Assembly (NCBI RefSeq): GCF_001039355.2
Contig: NW_019774014.1
Span: forward strand, 97,671 to 161,670
Source of the DNA: Lingula anatina
Taxonomy: Eukaryota > Brachiopoda > Lingulata > Lingulida > Lingulidae
Length of the DNA: 64,000 nucleotides
Direction: 5' to 3'
Position numbers and translations under genes: made by a program. How positions within the stretch are numbered: the first letter of the stretch is position 1; each line of letters begins with the position of its first letter. Under the pieces are notes generated by a model, which was not told the origin of the DNA, ran no database searches, and worked only from the letters and a program-made list of their open reading frames with translations. Below are positions 44,701-57,326 of the stretch, piece by piece.

Positions 44701-47700
44701 TGCCTTTCTCTGGAGGATTTGGTCCTGTTCCATCTTCACTCCCAGGAGCCACATCTGCTTGGCCATCTTTAATAACCTTTTCTTTCTCTTTCACATCTGC
44801 CTTTATACTCTCACCACCTGGTTTCACAGGGGGCCTGGACTCCGGCGGCAGACCAAGCCGCTGCCAGGGTACTTCACCTAGAATCTTCACTTCTGGTGGG
44901 GCTCCCAACAGCTGCAAGGTATGGGTCCTCCCTGCTATCACAACCTCTCGAGGTATGCCATTGAAGTGAACTTCATACATTTTTCCATCAATGAGCACTT
45001 CAAAGCCTGGTCCTCCAAAGGCCACCATGTGCGGACGTTTGCCAATTCTCACTTTTCTAGGGTGATCCATAGGAACCAACCAAGGCTGGTCATCGATAAT
45101 GATCTCACGTGGAGGCCCGTCGAAGCAGATTCCATAATATTTGCCCTCGTGGGCGACCACTGGTTCAGTTGTGTCCAGCATCAGCTGGCACAGTTTGCCA
45201 TCAATGAGGATCTCGCGAGGTGGAGGTTTGAAATTAATTTCAAACTTCTGGCCGTCTAGATCCATTTCCAGATTCTCCTGGCCAAATTTACCAATCATAA
45301 TGCCATCCAAGAACATCTCTTTTGTGGGACCGTTCACCTTGAATTCATACACAGTCTGGTCAATCAGAAGTCTCTGAGGGGGAGCATCTATGCGGATTTC
45401 ATAGGGCATTGCTCCAATCCAGATAGTTTTCTGAGGTCCATGGAAAAATACTTTGTGGGTCTTTCCATGAATGATAACTTCTCTCACTGGGTCACCAATC
45501 CTGTAATAGCAGCGTCCATCAATAAAAATCTCCCTGGAGTTGGGGTCGGCTATTACCTCACATGGTTTACCATCAATACCAATTTTTCTTGGTACACCAA
45601 CACGTAGCTCAAAAGGTCTGTCATCAATGACTACTTCAGACATGGAGCCAGACTTCATGGGTCCTCCCCTAGGTGGGGGCATTGGTCGTTTTGGAGGTCC
45701 AAAGTCACCAGGGCCATAAAAATCAGGCTCAGGCCCTGTAAACTCCTCTCCTTCAAAAGGAAAAGGTGGATACTCATCATGCATAGGTTTCTCCATCAGT
45801 CTAGGTATCCTGGGCAGACCACCTGGTGGAGGACCCCTTCCTCTAGGGCCATTCATGAACTCAGGGCCTCTCATACCTTCCAATAGTGGTCTTGGGCCAG
45901 GTCTGGGTCCTGGTCCTCTTGGACCATCAACAGGGCCACGGCCCCTGGGGCCATACATAGGGCCGGGTCCCCTGGGGCCTGGGCCCCTTGGACCATGCAT
46001 GGGTCCAGGTCTTCTTGGTCCTCTAGGGCCATCCATAATCTCTGGCTCCCAGCCCTCCTGTTCAATGTGACCAGGTCTTCTAGGGCCACCGTGGCGGTTT
46101 GGGCCTCCTCGCATATTTGGTCCATCATCAGCATCAACATACAAAGGAGACCTGCCCTCTTCAGGGGTTCGGGAAAAATGTTCTCCAGGTACACCTCTGT
46201 GTGGCCTTTTGGGGCCTGGTGCTTCTTCATGCCAGTCATGCCCTGGTGTTTCAAGTAATGGCTCTCTCTGGGGATGAAATGGTCTTGCCTCATTGTGTCT
46301 GGGTGGCCCTCTTTCCCGAGGGTCTTCTGGGCGAGGTCTTTCAAGGAGACCACCTCTTGGGTGTGGGGGTCCTCTGCCTTCCCTCCCACTGAATTCTTTG
46401 GCATCTTCAGGGCGGAGACCGTGATGGGTTGTTGAGGGTGGGGAACCTCCAGTGATCACGGCCTCAGACTCCTCTCCAAGTTTCTCTTTTTCTTCCCTGA
46501 GTTTAACTCTTAGTGATTGCAACTTCATCAGTTCATTCAGCTGCTTCAGGAGCTCCTGGTGCTGTGAATGTGAAAGTTCTCCCGTCTGTAACTGCCTCTC
46601 GGCCTGCTTTAATATATCCTGCATCTGGTTCATCTCCAGTTCTCGTGGGATGCTAAGGTTGGGATCAGTGCTGAGACGCCGCGTCTCTGGAGAAATCTGG
46701 GTCTGCTGTCTGTGAGGTCCATGGGGACGAATGGGTGGACTGGGAAGTAAGGGTCCAGAGGGTCTCCTTCCTCTAAGTCCTGGTCGACCTCGGACACCCC
46801 GTGTACCACGGGGGTCTGTCCCTTCATCTGAATGCTGTCTGTTGAACGGATGTGGGGCTAGTGGGCTGGTAAACTCTGGGCGGTCAGCTTTAAACCTGGC
46901 CCAGCCAGCATGCCCTGGACTGGGTGGTGGGGCTGCTCCATGTTGACTGGTATTTGGTTTGTCAACTGCTAAAGGTGGCAGTCTTCTGTAGTCTACATCT
47001 TCTTTTCCAAACAGTTCACTGATAACAGAGAAAAAAATTATTTTTTCATAATTTTGTTTCAATACTTGTATCTTTATAAATCAAAAATTATGTTTAAGAT
47101 AATAAGCAAGTTCAACTCCACAAATGAAATTCATACGAGTTATTATTCAGGCTAACTAAATAAAATCTAATTTAGTAAGCTTCATACATTATAATAAAAT
47201 TAATACTATACAAGTAAACACGGAAAAGAAAAACACAATATTAGAAAAATAGTAAATATCAAACAATTCCACATTTCATCCTTAGAATATTAACCTTAAA
47301 TCATCAGACAGCTTGCCCTTGTTATCATTATCTTGGGCGGAAACATCTTGATCTTTGCGGCCCTTCTTGTTTGGTGGAGCTTCTGTCTCAGGTATTCCCT
47401 CCTTTTCTTTCGAACCACGCTTGGGAGCCCTCTTATTAGTTTTATCATCTTTTTCACTGCTACTGGGTCTTTCAGCTTCTTTGTCAACTTCTTTCTCCTT
47501 GCTTTCTCTCTTCCTGTCACCTGACTTGTTCTTTTCATCAACAGAAGAGCGACTTGGTCGTCTATTTTGGGATTTACTTGGACTGGAAGCTCTAGGTGAC
47601 CTTGAACCTCTGGGTGACCTTGACCTGGATCTGACCTCTGCCCTATTTGTTCTACGTGCTGACCTTGATGTTCTTGACTCAGGGCTGTCTGCTCTGTCCC

Positions 47701-49379
47701 TTCCTCTGTAGTTTCTAGACCCCCTCCCGCCCCGAGAAGACTCGGAGCTTGTGCGCCTTGATCCAGCTGAAGTAGATTCTGAGTTTTCACTTTCCTTACT
47801 GCTCCTTTTGTCAGTGTCTCTTTTGTTTTTATCAACCTCTTTCTTGTTAGAATCTGCTTTAGGCTTTTCTGTTTTGCTTTTGGCATTTCCCTGTTTTGAT
47901 TTCTCCGCTGTCTCCTTTCCTAAAACCTTGCAACCCTTGGGACTCTCCTTTCGCTTGGTTTCTGCCTGAGTCTTTGTAGCTTTAGCTTTATCTGGAGTTA
48001 CTTTGGCACCTGGTGATGTCTTTGATGCAGGCTTCTTATCTGTCACTACCTTGCTTGCAGCTGATTTTTCAGGAGTATTCTTAGTGGTTCCTTCTTGGTC
48101 TGTACGTGTTTGAACAGGGGATGATGTTTGTGCTGTTTTAGCAGGAGGCGCATGTTGTTTATGTTCCTGTGTCTGCTGTGGTTGTTGTTGTTGTTGTTGT
48201 TGTTGTTTAGCTTGCCTGGCTACTCTTGGGTCTCTGGACACCCGGGGATCTCTTGCTCTTGGATCACGTGAGGCTGTAGGAGCAGTGCTGACAGTTGGAG
48301 TGGTAGAGTGGACTTGGGCTGAATTTACACTGGAGGAGTTTGAAACCTGAAATGTTTAAATTATTTGTCAAATATTTGTTTAATAGTAACAATTTACAGA
48401 AAATTTTCATATAGTCCTGGGCATCTGAAATTGACAAAAAAAAAAAAAAAATCAACTGAAAATAAACTATGTAAGAATGTGCTGTCATTTTGCCTGAGCT
48501 CAGCACATTTTTAAAAATCAATGTTGTTCCTTGTAACATAAACAGTAATTGTCATGTAGATAACTGAATGCTGGCTAAAGAGAGAAGTGTCAAGTCACAG
48601 TGCTATAAATGTGTGCATTGGTCACCTTTCAACAGAAATCAAATCAAAAGAAAATTGAAATATATTTCATTGACGAGTATTTTCTTTTCTAATTGCCAAC
48701 CTAACTTGCATCTGTGGCATATCAAACTCCTGTCAGCTGCATACCTGACTCTGCTGTTGATTGAGCAACATTTCCTTCACTTGCAGTTCCTTGGCCTGTT
48801 GTTCCAGCCTGGCTTTAGTTTCCGCTAGCTCCAGTTCCAGGCGCTGCTGGTGCAGCCGTAACAACTCCTGTTGCTTCTCAAAAAGCTGCTGTCGCATCAA
48901 CTCCTCTTGTTCCCGGCGAAAGATGTCCTCGTAGTCCACCACTGGCACTGCTGACTGTACTGGCGGCTCCACTGCTGGCTGGCTTTGGTCCTGTTTGGGC
49001 AAGTGACATCATGATTAAAACTGGGTACATGTGATGAACACAAGTGGTATAAAGGTTATAAAAGACATTAAGATATCTTACACACATTCCATGTTATTTT
49101 GGCATGAAACAAGGAAAATTTTTGAATGAAATACATTCCTTTGTTATCCCCCCCTCCTTTTCAGCCCTGTCCCTTTTGATTCAATTCCACAAAAATATTT
49201 GAAGAGTTAGTGGAGAAGAAAAAAAATAGCAGCACACTTGAAGGGGGCAGTTCCACATGAAGACACAAGTCATTATTTTAAAGTATGATTCAACATATTT
49301 TTGAATAAAAATAATGGAAAAACTGACTGAAACACTAATTTAATATCTAATGAATCACCAAAGATGTGTCTGTGTGTGT

Positions 49380-49410
<31 letters not shown>

Positions 49411-52400
49411 CAGCAGGTTAGTGCCCCTCCCTTAATTTCAAAGTTACCCCCTTCTCCATCACACAAAAAAAAGTAATAATAACAAAGCAAAAAAAGACAA
49501 AAGCCACTTTTCTTCGTTTTGCTCCAAATATTATGGTATAACAGTCCTACTCCCCCCTCCAACCAAGGAAAATCAATATGCAAGTGATTAATTAAGTTTA
49601 TTTATAAACTAACAAAAGAAAAATATTTCAACAAAAGTTAAACATACTAACTTCAGTATCCATATATTATTCATTTCTTTACAAGATTAGCTACCTTTAA
49701 AAACTTGGGGTTAATATGTATGCTTGGTGGTTGATCCACAGGTTCCTTTGCTGTGATTGGCCAGGCTGGGTCTAATGTTTGGCTAACTCGTAAATCCAGT
49801 GCATATAATTTCTTATTTGGCATCAGTTCAGCCCAGGTCTGTCTCAGCTTGAACATGGCTTGTCGGGTTTTCTCATCCACCTACATATTTTAATTTGCAA
49901 TTTTTTGTAGTAAAATATAACAATGTACAGCAATTTAAGTGAAAGAACAAATGGCAATACACTTCTCAATTTTCCTTTTCTTTAAATCTCATTTATTATG
50001 AGCTTTACGGGTAAATGGAAGTAAATCAGTGTTCAGACAAGAATGATAGAATGCTATGTATTCTATAAATCAAGAACTATATCTTATGGTCTATTGCATC
50101 ATAATAAATTTATCGAAACAACAAAGCTATTTCAAAGAGAAGTCGTAAAACTTGCTCCATGTCCCTAAGTAACTTGGTCTTCTTTTTCCCCCTCCACTGA
50201 AAATTGTTCCAGGCTTCATTCCTAGATGTTCTGTTGCACATAACCCTCTACTTTCATAAATCCTTTTATTATGTATAATTTATGTATGACTAATATTTCT
50301 GTCATAACCAACTAGAAAAGTAGGTAATTAACATGCGTTTTCACATTCGTTTTCTGAGTTTGTAAAAGGAGAAATGTTAATCATCAAAATCAAAATTATT
50401 TAAGTGTTGAGTTACAAACTTTATTTTAGACTGTAATACAACTTAAATCAAAAGCCAACCACATTATTTTACAAAAAAAAATCTAGCTTTAAAAAATTAA
50501 TTGGGTTACTATGTTAACTGTTTCATTGTTAATCAAAATGACACCATTCAGTTGTAGTCATACTTTTACTTAACTGGGCTGAGTTTAAGGAAGAATGAAT
50601 ATTTTCGTCTGGAACAAAAAGACACCGAAGTATTACAAGCAAGAATTTTCCAATAAAAAATGGCTGTGGAGTATCTTTTTCAATCTAACCTAACTTGCGC
50701 AACCAAGTTACTTAGAAATATGTGCAGAGTACAGAATCACATTGTATGTTACACCTGGATGAAAAATAATAAATAAGATGCTGACCTTTTCAAATACACC
50801 ACAGAAAGTTGATACTATGTTCTGAGTGAAAAGGGATAAATAAGGCTCAGTTATGTTCTTGATAATCGAGTCCATCAAATAGAATGTTGGAAGTTTCAAC
50901 GCAGGTGGTGCCTGGAAGTAAACAAACTATCCATTGCAACGGTTGTTGTGTAACACAATTTAAGGTAGCTTTCATTCCATGATTGGAGTAAACTGAAACC
51001 AGCTTCCTTTATCAGGTCCTTTCTTCAAAACAAGGTTTCATCAGAAAATCATGAAAACACATTCAAACTAAGGAGGGGAAATTCTAACACATAGCCTGTG
51101 AGATGAGATTCAATCATTTGATAAAAAACTATAAAATATAAGGAGTTATTTAAAGGACCACGAGATTTTGTTACACAACTGATTGAATTTTGTGGAATGC
51201 AAGTTTGCATATTTTCATAGACATTTTTTCCAAACAGTTAACTGTGACCATTTCATTTTTTCTTTATTTTGATAATCAAGACATCTCAAATTCACTTTAT
51301 ATTTGTAAAACTGATTCTTTAAGTTTGTTAAACTATAAAATCTCAAAAATGTGGCTCTTTTGTACGACGGTGCTTAGTTCTCATTAGTTACAGAGTATGC
51401 AAGTTATTGCCTCTTCAAGGTTTCTTCAGCTAATTCCATCATTTTCACATAATTTGGCTTACACATTAAAATCAAATAGATAAAGTGCTTTGGGCTCCAT
51501 TATCATTTTTCAAAACCTTTTGGTAATGCATTGTACAGTGAACGTGGAAATTCAATAACAAATCCAGGACTACACTACACTCATGGTTCACAATTTCAAC
51601 CAGGAGCCAGTTTCACACAAGGACTTCACCCCGAAAACTTGCTCCTCGAAGAGGAGAGTGAGGTAAAAATAATGCCAAAATAGCGCGTTGTACAGTAAAA
51701 GATACAAGGTGACCAAATTAATCGAAGGATTTTTTTTTTTTTTGGCTGTTGTCTCTCATATTCTGTCAAAACACAGCCTATATGCACAATTCTATGTATC
51801 CCCCTTAAAAGGAAGCTGCTTAATTCCCTGATGGTCTCACCACCTCCACACGCACCATTAAACAGATTACATCTGGGCTCGGAGGGATAACTGCTAGGCT
51901 CCTGTAGCGCGGCATGTGTGGTGGGGAGACCATCAGGGAATTGGTCAGTATTGCTTCTAATTAGGTCAACCATCTTGTCAGCAGATCAGCTAGTCTGCAG
52001 ATCATCTGCTCTGAATGGGCTGTTATGTGACGCTTATTAGTTCTAAAAGTATCCACTAGTTGTCAAGTTCTTTTTTTTTTTTTTTTTTTTTTTGGGGGGG
52101 GGATTAAACATGCTCTTTAGAAAAGATTTTAAGCATCAGATTTTGTGGTTCCAGTTAACACCTCTCTCCAGTTACCTAGTAGGGCTCTGCTTTACAAATA
52201 GGTTATGTTGAATCATGTGAATTATTATTTGAATATTTTAAATAATAAACAAAATCAAGAAAATAAATACTTTATCCTCTGTACAAGTGCCATCAGTTGT
52301 TCATAAACAAATGAACTCTTCTTAAAACTTTGAATACAGTTTGCATTGGTAAAGTGAAAATAAGATTGCATTCCCACAGATTTAAGATCGATCTATCCCC

Positions 52401-55400
52401 ATTGGGAGTCTCACAGCAATTTAGTATGAACCCCCTGGGAGTGTGGTCGATCCAAGTGTATCGATCTCAATCTGTGGGAATGCAGTGTATGTCTCAGAAA
52501 AAGCCATGTTGTGTTTGAATTTACATGAACTTACAACTTCTGCAAAGATTCATTTCATATGGCAAATGAAGCCATCAATGATACCCCTCCTCCCTTTTTT
52601 TTTTTTTTTTTCTTTTGCATATATTTTCATTAACAAGGGATATTCATGACAGAAGTTAAAGAGGACCCATGCAAAAAAAGGACAACCTCAGGGTGTCTTG
52701 AGCCAGTGCTCATAAATTAACTCCCCAACATAATATCAAGCTGGTGAAGACGAAGATTATTTCCATAAGCTCCTACATTCAATGTGAGGGGCTTAGAAAA
52801 AAAACATTGTTCAATATCCCTGTAAAAATAGCACCACAGAAAAAAAATTTTCATGTGAAATCTTTTCGAATACTTAAAAAAATAATAAAAAGCCCCAACA
52901 TCATTTAATGAGAACTTCATATTTTTCAAATGCAAAAAGCAATGTCACCCTCAAATCTTTACAAGATGTATATAGCATCATAAATTTAACACATTCCGGG
53001 TTGTAGTTATAATATTGAAATTCTTTGACTCTGTTCCATTTCATTTATTTTTCAGAGCAGAATTTTTCTCTGAAAAGGGTTTATCAATTTGTCCCTTAAA
53101 TATAGATAATTTCATGTTCAACTTACTGCTCCATTTTATATTTTGTTATTGCTTTGCATGTGAGTAAATTATCACCAAATTTTCAAGAATATCACGATAT
53201 TAACACGGCATACAACTATGCTAGTCTCCACAGTTATATATCAGTTTACAGATATCAGATGTCGAGGAGCACAGTTGCATTGAATTACAATTCTATTAAA
53301 AATATAAATGAATCCACTTATTATATTTCTCTTGTAGCGGTATGCGAGGTAAATGCGACATCCAGTTGAGATAGACTTGTGTTAAGTGCCACTTTCACAC
53401 AGTTCAGGGTATTAATATTGTTTCTCTCCCTCCTCCATGTTATATTGACATAATGAAGTGGAGCATGACATGTCACTCGACTTTTATCATAGAAATGGGA
53501 CATCATTGTTGGTGTGTTAGACTGAAACAATCTTTTTTACGGGCAGCTCAAGCAGTTTTCTGTGATTACTATTTAAAATCTACCCGATTATATATTAACT
53601 ACATGAGACAACAATTTTTAGTGCTCGGCGAAGATAAAATACAAATACCAAGTGATTTTCCCCACATTTCTTCTGCTTCATATTCCAGATCCAATCGCGT
53701 GTGATACATCAGCGGAGAAGATGCTTTCAACATTAAGCTTTTATTACCATTTTGTTGAAGGCACAGCTATGCACTGCTGCTTGATTCTGATACGGAAATA
53801 TCAGAACATGAGTGAGTGGTGATAGAAACTCCGACCTCTTTTTTCCTCCTCATTTAATACAACATAGTTTTACCACCACCCATCCCACACCATGCATTTA
53901 ATTTTGTGACAAGACCAACCTTATTATCATTTAATCACAGTGATAAATTCTGTAGATATCTTATACAGAATCACAAATAAAATTTTCGAGAAGGCTTGTG
54001 TACTCTTAGACCCCATTCCCACAGATTTTATATCGATCTATCCCTGTGGGGAGTCTAACTAGATTACTGTCAGCTTAGCCAGCTTAAGCGTCTGTCCCAC
54101 CTACTAAAAGCTGTAAGGGGGTAATTAACTACTGTGCGCGCTCGGCTGACTGCAATTTAGTGTGAACCCCCAGGGAGTTAGGTCGATCCGGATGGATCGA
54201 TCTAAATCTCTGGGAATGCACTCTTACATTTAGGTCATTACATATAGTAACCGTGCAGAATATGTGGCAAAAAAATGTCGAATGTCAGTTGCTTCAGAAA
54301 ACTTTGTCCTGATTTCCATAGGAAGAAGTCTTCATGGTTTCTTCAGGATACAACAGTTTCAGGACCACAAGTTCTACTGTAGTGTCGCAGTAGCTCCTCT
54401 TTTTCAGTCAGTTATCTGCAACTGCTTTCAGCTTGGGAGTGGCAGAAAGGAAGGGTGTCGATGTACAGATAAAAAAATGGGGTTACTTCATGATTAATTC
54501 GCGGTTCAAATACTTATTGAATCAAACTGGGAAACACTGGTCAGTTTGCCTTGAAACTGATAGCTCGTGGAGTTCAAAAATTAACAATGTTTCATTTTCT
54601 TTTCATAACTGCCACTGATACAGATCCAAACAGGCAGTTCTGAATTGGATTTCACTAATTATCTTAGGGTCCGATTATCTTACATGTTAGCATGTTAAAA
54701 CAAATCCCCCCCCCCCACCCCCTGATCTAGGATCATATGCACACCCATTAGTGATGTCCTCTTGAAAAATCTATGAACAACCACGCGTCTGCAGAAATGC
54801 AGAGAATGATTTTCATTTACGAAAATGTATATTGTGACTACCGAAAAAAGCATGCAACACATTGGTGTAAAAAAAATTGCAAACAACATGGAAATCTTTT
54901 ATTTCTTTTATTCTGCTGTCTGACATCAGAATTTTTTATTTGATGGAGAAGTAATACCTATCAAACAAATGTAATGAGAGTAATGTATTCATTGTCTTAA
55001 AACAACATAATACATTACAACAGACTGGGAAATAAATTAATACTTATCTAAGTTTGCATTTGATGAAGTATAAGCAGATGTTTATTAATGTTATGTGAAA
55101 TATACCAACACCTTTAGCCTTGTAGGACTGCCAATACTTGAAACAATTGAAAGAGCAATTACTAATTCCCTATTTAACATCAACTTCATATCTAGCTTTG
55201 ATGCAATTCACCTGAGCACTGTTTTTATGAATTTGAACCATATGGTCTATTGGAAAGTCTAAAAACCAAAGTGCAAGTTGAACAGAGGAATGCATCCATC
55301 CTTTGTTTCAATGCCATAACACAAAATATTTAAATTATAATAGTCAAATGTTGGCTTTCCTACAAAATAAACCGACATATAAGTCAAACGTGACGAGAAT

Positions 55401-55700
55401 ACTTCAACAAAAACATTTCTCAATTTCCAAGGTCACACGATATTACTGAACCACGTGACCTGTATTTCAATATGTCCTTATGTTTCGTATTTTCACTAAC
55501 ACACTACCATACTTTCAAGAATTTAAATCATTAAAACTTTCTTAAACCTTTTGTAAGTGGGCTTCGATAACTTGGACGATCTGTGGTGCATACTGCTTGT
55601 GATCTTCTGCCAGCATCGTCAGCATGTTGATTAGCGGCTTGCTGTTGCAATTTAGGTCAGCCAGTGACGATCTGTACTCTTCTACTGCCTCTGTCGCCAT
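40655..55700 (-). CDS. PCF11: PCF11, cleavage and polyadenylation factor subunit (14 exons)
   Basis: Exons (minus strand): 55700-55548, 50911-50786, 49880-49695, 48990-48745, 48346-47295, 47018-44212, 43928-43792, 43594-43512, 43315-43132, 42837-42795, 42448-42327, 41997-41905, 41527-41492 and 41239-40655. All are GT-AG and phases agree, giving 1950 residues (human about 1555). Exons 1-3 form the CTD-interacting domain that binds phosphorylated RNA polymerase II tail (YRSSLADL, NSKPLINML, FYLMDSIIKNI, LYALDLRV). Exon 4 is a Q/E-rich coiled coil. Exon 5 has poly-Q, Lys-rich and RS-like parts. Exon 6 has a GPRG-rich stretch, about 14 repeats of an 18-residue IDGK module, an RGG-like part and a Met-rich end. 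Exons 9 and 12-13 hold two zinc fingers (CSSC...HLDWH; CDVC...YHPVC) flanking the Clp1-binding-like DWIQYEE. The protein acts in the nucleus in 3'-end cleavage and transcription termination. Exon 1 also exists as a second copy at 59288-59440. Confidence 0.96.
41725..41787. repeat. (AAT)n/(AAAT)n microsatellite in a PCF11 intron
   Basis: About 6 AAT units followed by about 11 AAAT units, between exons 41905 and 41527. Confidence 0.9.
49367..49410. repeat. (GT)n-(G)n tract in a PCF11 intron
   Basis: A GT run followed by about 17 G, between exons 3 and 4 of PCF11. Confidence 0.9.
51822..51942. mobile_element. Foldback MITE, family 7 (121 bp), in PCF11 intron 1
   Basis: AATTCCCTGATGGTCTC at the left is exactly inverted as GAGACCATCAGGGAATT at the right, continued by CCACCTCCACAC against GTGTGGTGG. 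The centre has no coding capacity. No second copy was noticed. Confidence 0.7.
52369..52482. mobile_element. Foldback MITE, family 1, copy 2 (114 bp), PCF11 intron 1
   Basis: CATTCCCACAGATTTAAGAT at the left and ATCTCAATCTGTGGGAATG at the right form the terminal repeat. The inside keeps CAATTTAGTATGAACCCCC and GGTCGATCC. It is a shortened relative of 54014-54218. Confidence 0.75.
54014..54218. mobile_element. Foldback MITE, family 1, copy 3 (205 bp), PCF11 intron 1
   Basis: The ends are CATTCCCACAGATTTTATAT and GATCTAAATCTCTGGGAATG. The inside has GGTAATTAACTAC and CAATTTAGTGTGAACCCCC, as in copy 1 at 373-620, so the family is dispersed over at least 50 kb. Confidence 0.75.
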
Positions 55701-56464
55701 CTTTTAATCTGTCTTCCCGTTCCTTGGACTTTTGTGTGCCTGTATGGCAATTAAACAAAGTTATATTTACATCCACATAGTGGTAAACTAACAAAAGGTT
55801 GTAACTAAAATATCTTTGGCACAAAAATGGCGTCCTCCTTGAAGTGATGTTAAATCGAGGCTTAAACGTTTCCCCAAAGCTGTCTTGTTTCCTCACCTGC
55901 CATTGGTTCGAATGTAGACAGATTTTACAAAGAATTCATTCGACCTCACTTGGGATTGACCAATGAATGCAAAGAATACAAATAGTGTTTTGAAAAAAAA
56001 TAGAGGTTTACCATTTAATGATAGAAACATTTTCTGTCCTCACACATTTAGATATACATTTTCAGACTTTAACTCAAAACGCATATCGCCTTAAGACGTC
56101 TAACCACATCGAGTTGCATTTTGAAAACGCCCAAGCTGGTCTGTCAATGCGTGACGTCATGTTCTAATTTTAGTTCGCAGTGCTGAGGTCAGATTTGTTG
56201 TGAACAGACAGTGTGTTGACACTCCGAAAATAAACTTGCAGCCGGACATCCTACCTTTATACTTATATTGACCAGCGTCCTGCCACCGTGGATTTGACAA
56301 CTGCATGGATCATACACGGAGCTGACTCAACCCTTTCTTGAAGGATATAAGAGAGTTGTTACCAACAAACAGTCAAAATTCAAGAAAAGATTGGTAAAGC
56401 ACCATGAAAGCATAGCGGCACAAAGTCTTGTGGAGAACGCCGATAAAACTGCTGTGATTTACAA
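55701..56464. promoter_or_regulatory. Shared divergent promoter region of PCF11 and RAB30
   Basis: The region lies between the PCF11 start codon (minus) and the donor that ends the first RAB30 leader exon (plus, GTAAGT at 56465). It holds a perfect CRE palindrome TGACGTCA at 56152-56159 and CCAAT motifs (inverted CCATTGG near 55902; GACCAATG near 55957). No TATA box stands out, as is usual for divergent housekeeping pairs. Start sites cannot be read from sequence. The second copy is 59441-60206, with its CRE at 59891-59898. Confidence 0.65.
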
Positions 56465-56888
56465 GTAAGTTTTCACTAAAGCATAGAGGGAGAATAATAT
56501 AGATTAAAACATTCAGATCGAGGGAACCAATTTATGTACCTGTACTAAAGCTGCTCCCTGTGAAATTTATTTCCACCAGTTATACACGCATTTGCAATGT
56601 ACTAGTACTCAAGTGGTTATAGACGTTTTGGAAATGACAGCCTGCAGATAAGAATTATAAAGAATGCATTTTTATTTTTTTGCAAAATATTCAGGTACGG
56701 TATCAAACCTTGACCAGTTTCTATATCCCTGTATCAGGACCGAAGAGGAATCCATATAACAAGTACCAAGCATCTCTTGGACCATTGTTGACCATTGAAT
56801 TAAATAACTTTAAAATCAACTCAAACTTAGCTCTTCTTTTTTTTCAGGATCCCAATGTCTTGGCCAGTGTCCACATAGCTTTAAAGGA

Positions 56889-56975
56889 ATGGAAGACTAC
56901 AAATACCTGTTTAAGGTAGTACTCATTGGCAATGCTGGAGTTGGAAAGACATGTTTGGTCAGACGGTTTACTCAG
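56889..56975 (+). CDS. RAB30: RAB30 small GTPase, first coding exon (unit 1; rest absent or beyond window)
   Basis: The 29 residues begin [21 protein letters not shown] and include the P-loop GNAGVGKT (residues 14-21), ending at RRFTQ with a GTACAT donor. This N-terminus is diagnostic for RAB30, a Golgi-associated Rab. The leader exon starts at 56848 after TTTTTCAG and holds a short upstream frame, MSWPVST, at 56855-56878. No switch I/II exon (WDTAGQE) or prenylated C-terminus is seen before the second copy of this exon at 60626, nor up to the window end. Confidence 0.9.
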
Positions 56976-57069
56976 GTACATGTAATAAATTACTATTAGA
57001 AGTTAAATATGTGCACTCGCATTGGTGTGTGCAAACAGAGGTGTATAAAATGATACTCCTATACACTGG

Positions 57070-57087
57070 TGAATGCACATATGCAAT

Positions 57088-57119
<32 letters not shown>

Positions 57120-57281
57120 TTGGAATTATGGAATATTACCATTTTTGGCCAGTCACATAATATAAGCTGTGTAATATAATTTCAATGTTGAATAGACAAT
57201 TAAGTTGCCAAGAAAATATTCAAAACTAAGGATGATGTCATTTTGCTTTTGTGAGTCACAGTGTTCACAGCCATATAGTAG

Positions 57282-57326
<45 letters not shown>
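57070..57326. repeat. (CA)n and (TG)n microsatellites in RAB30 intron
   Basis: (CA)n at about 57089-57114 and (TG)n at about 57282-57326. In the second segment copy the lengths differ (about 60811-60847 and 61015-61030), as expected for alleles. Confidence 0.9.

Noticed and set aside
44412-46946. Several Pro/Gly-rich plus-strand frames opposite PCF11 exon 6
   Set aside because: Antisense shadows of GPRG-, IDGK- and Met-rich coding sequence, which has very few stops on either strand.
51626-51973. 115-codon minus-strand frame
   Set aside because: It covers the MITE at 51822-51942 and intron sequence of PCF11; no domain.
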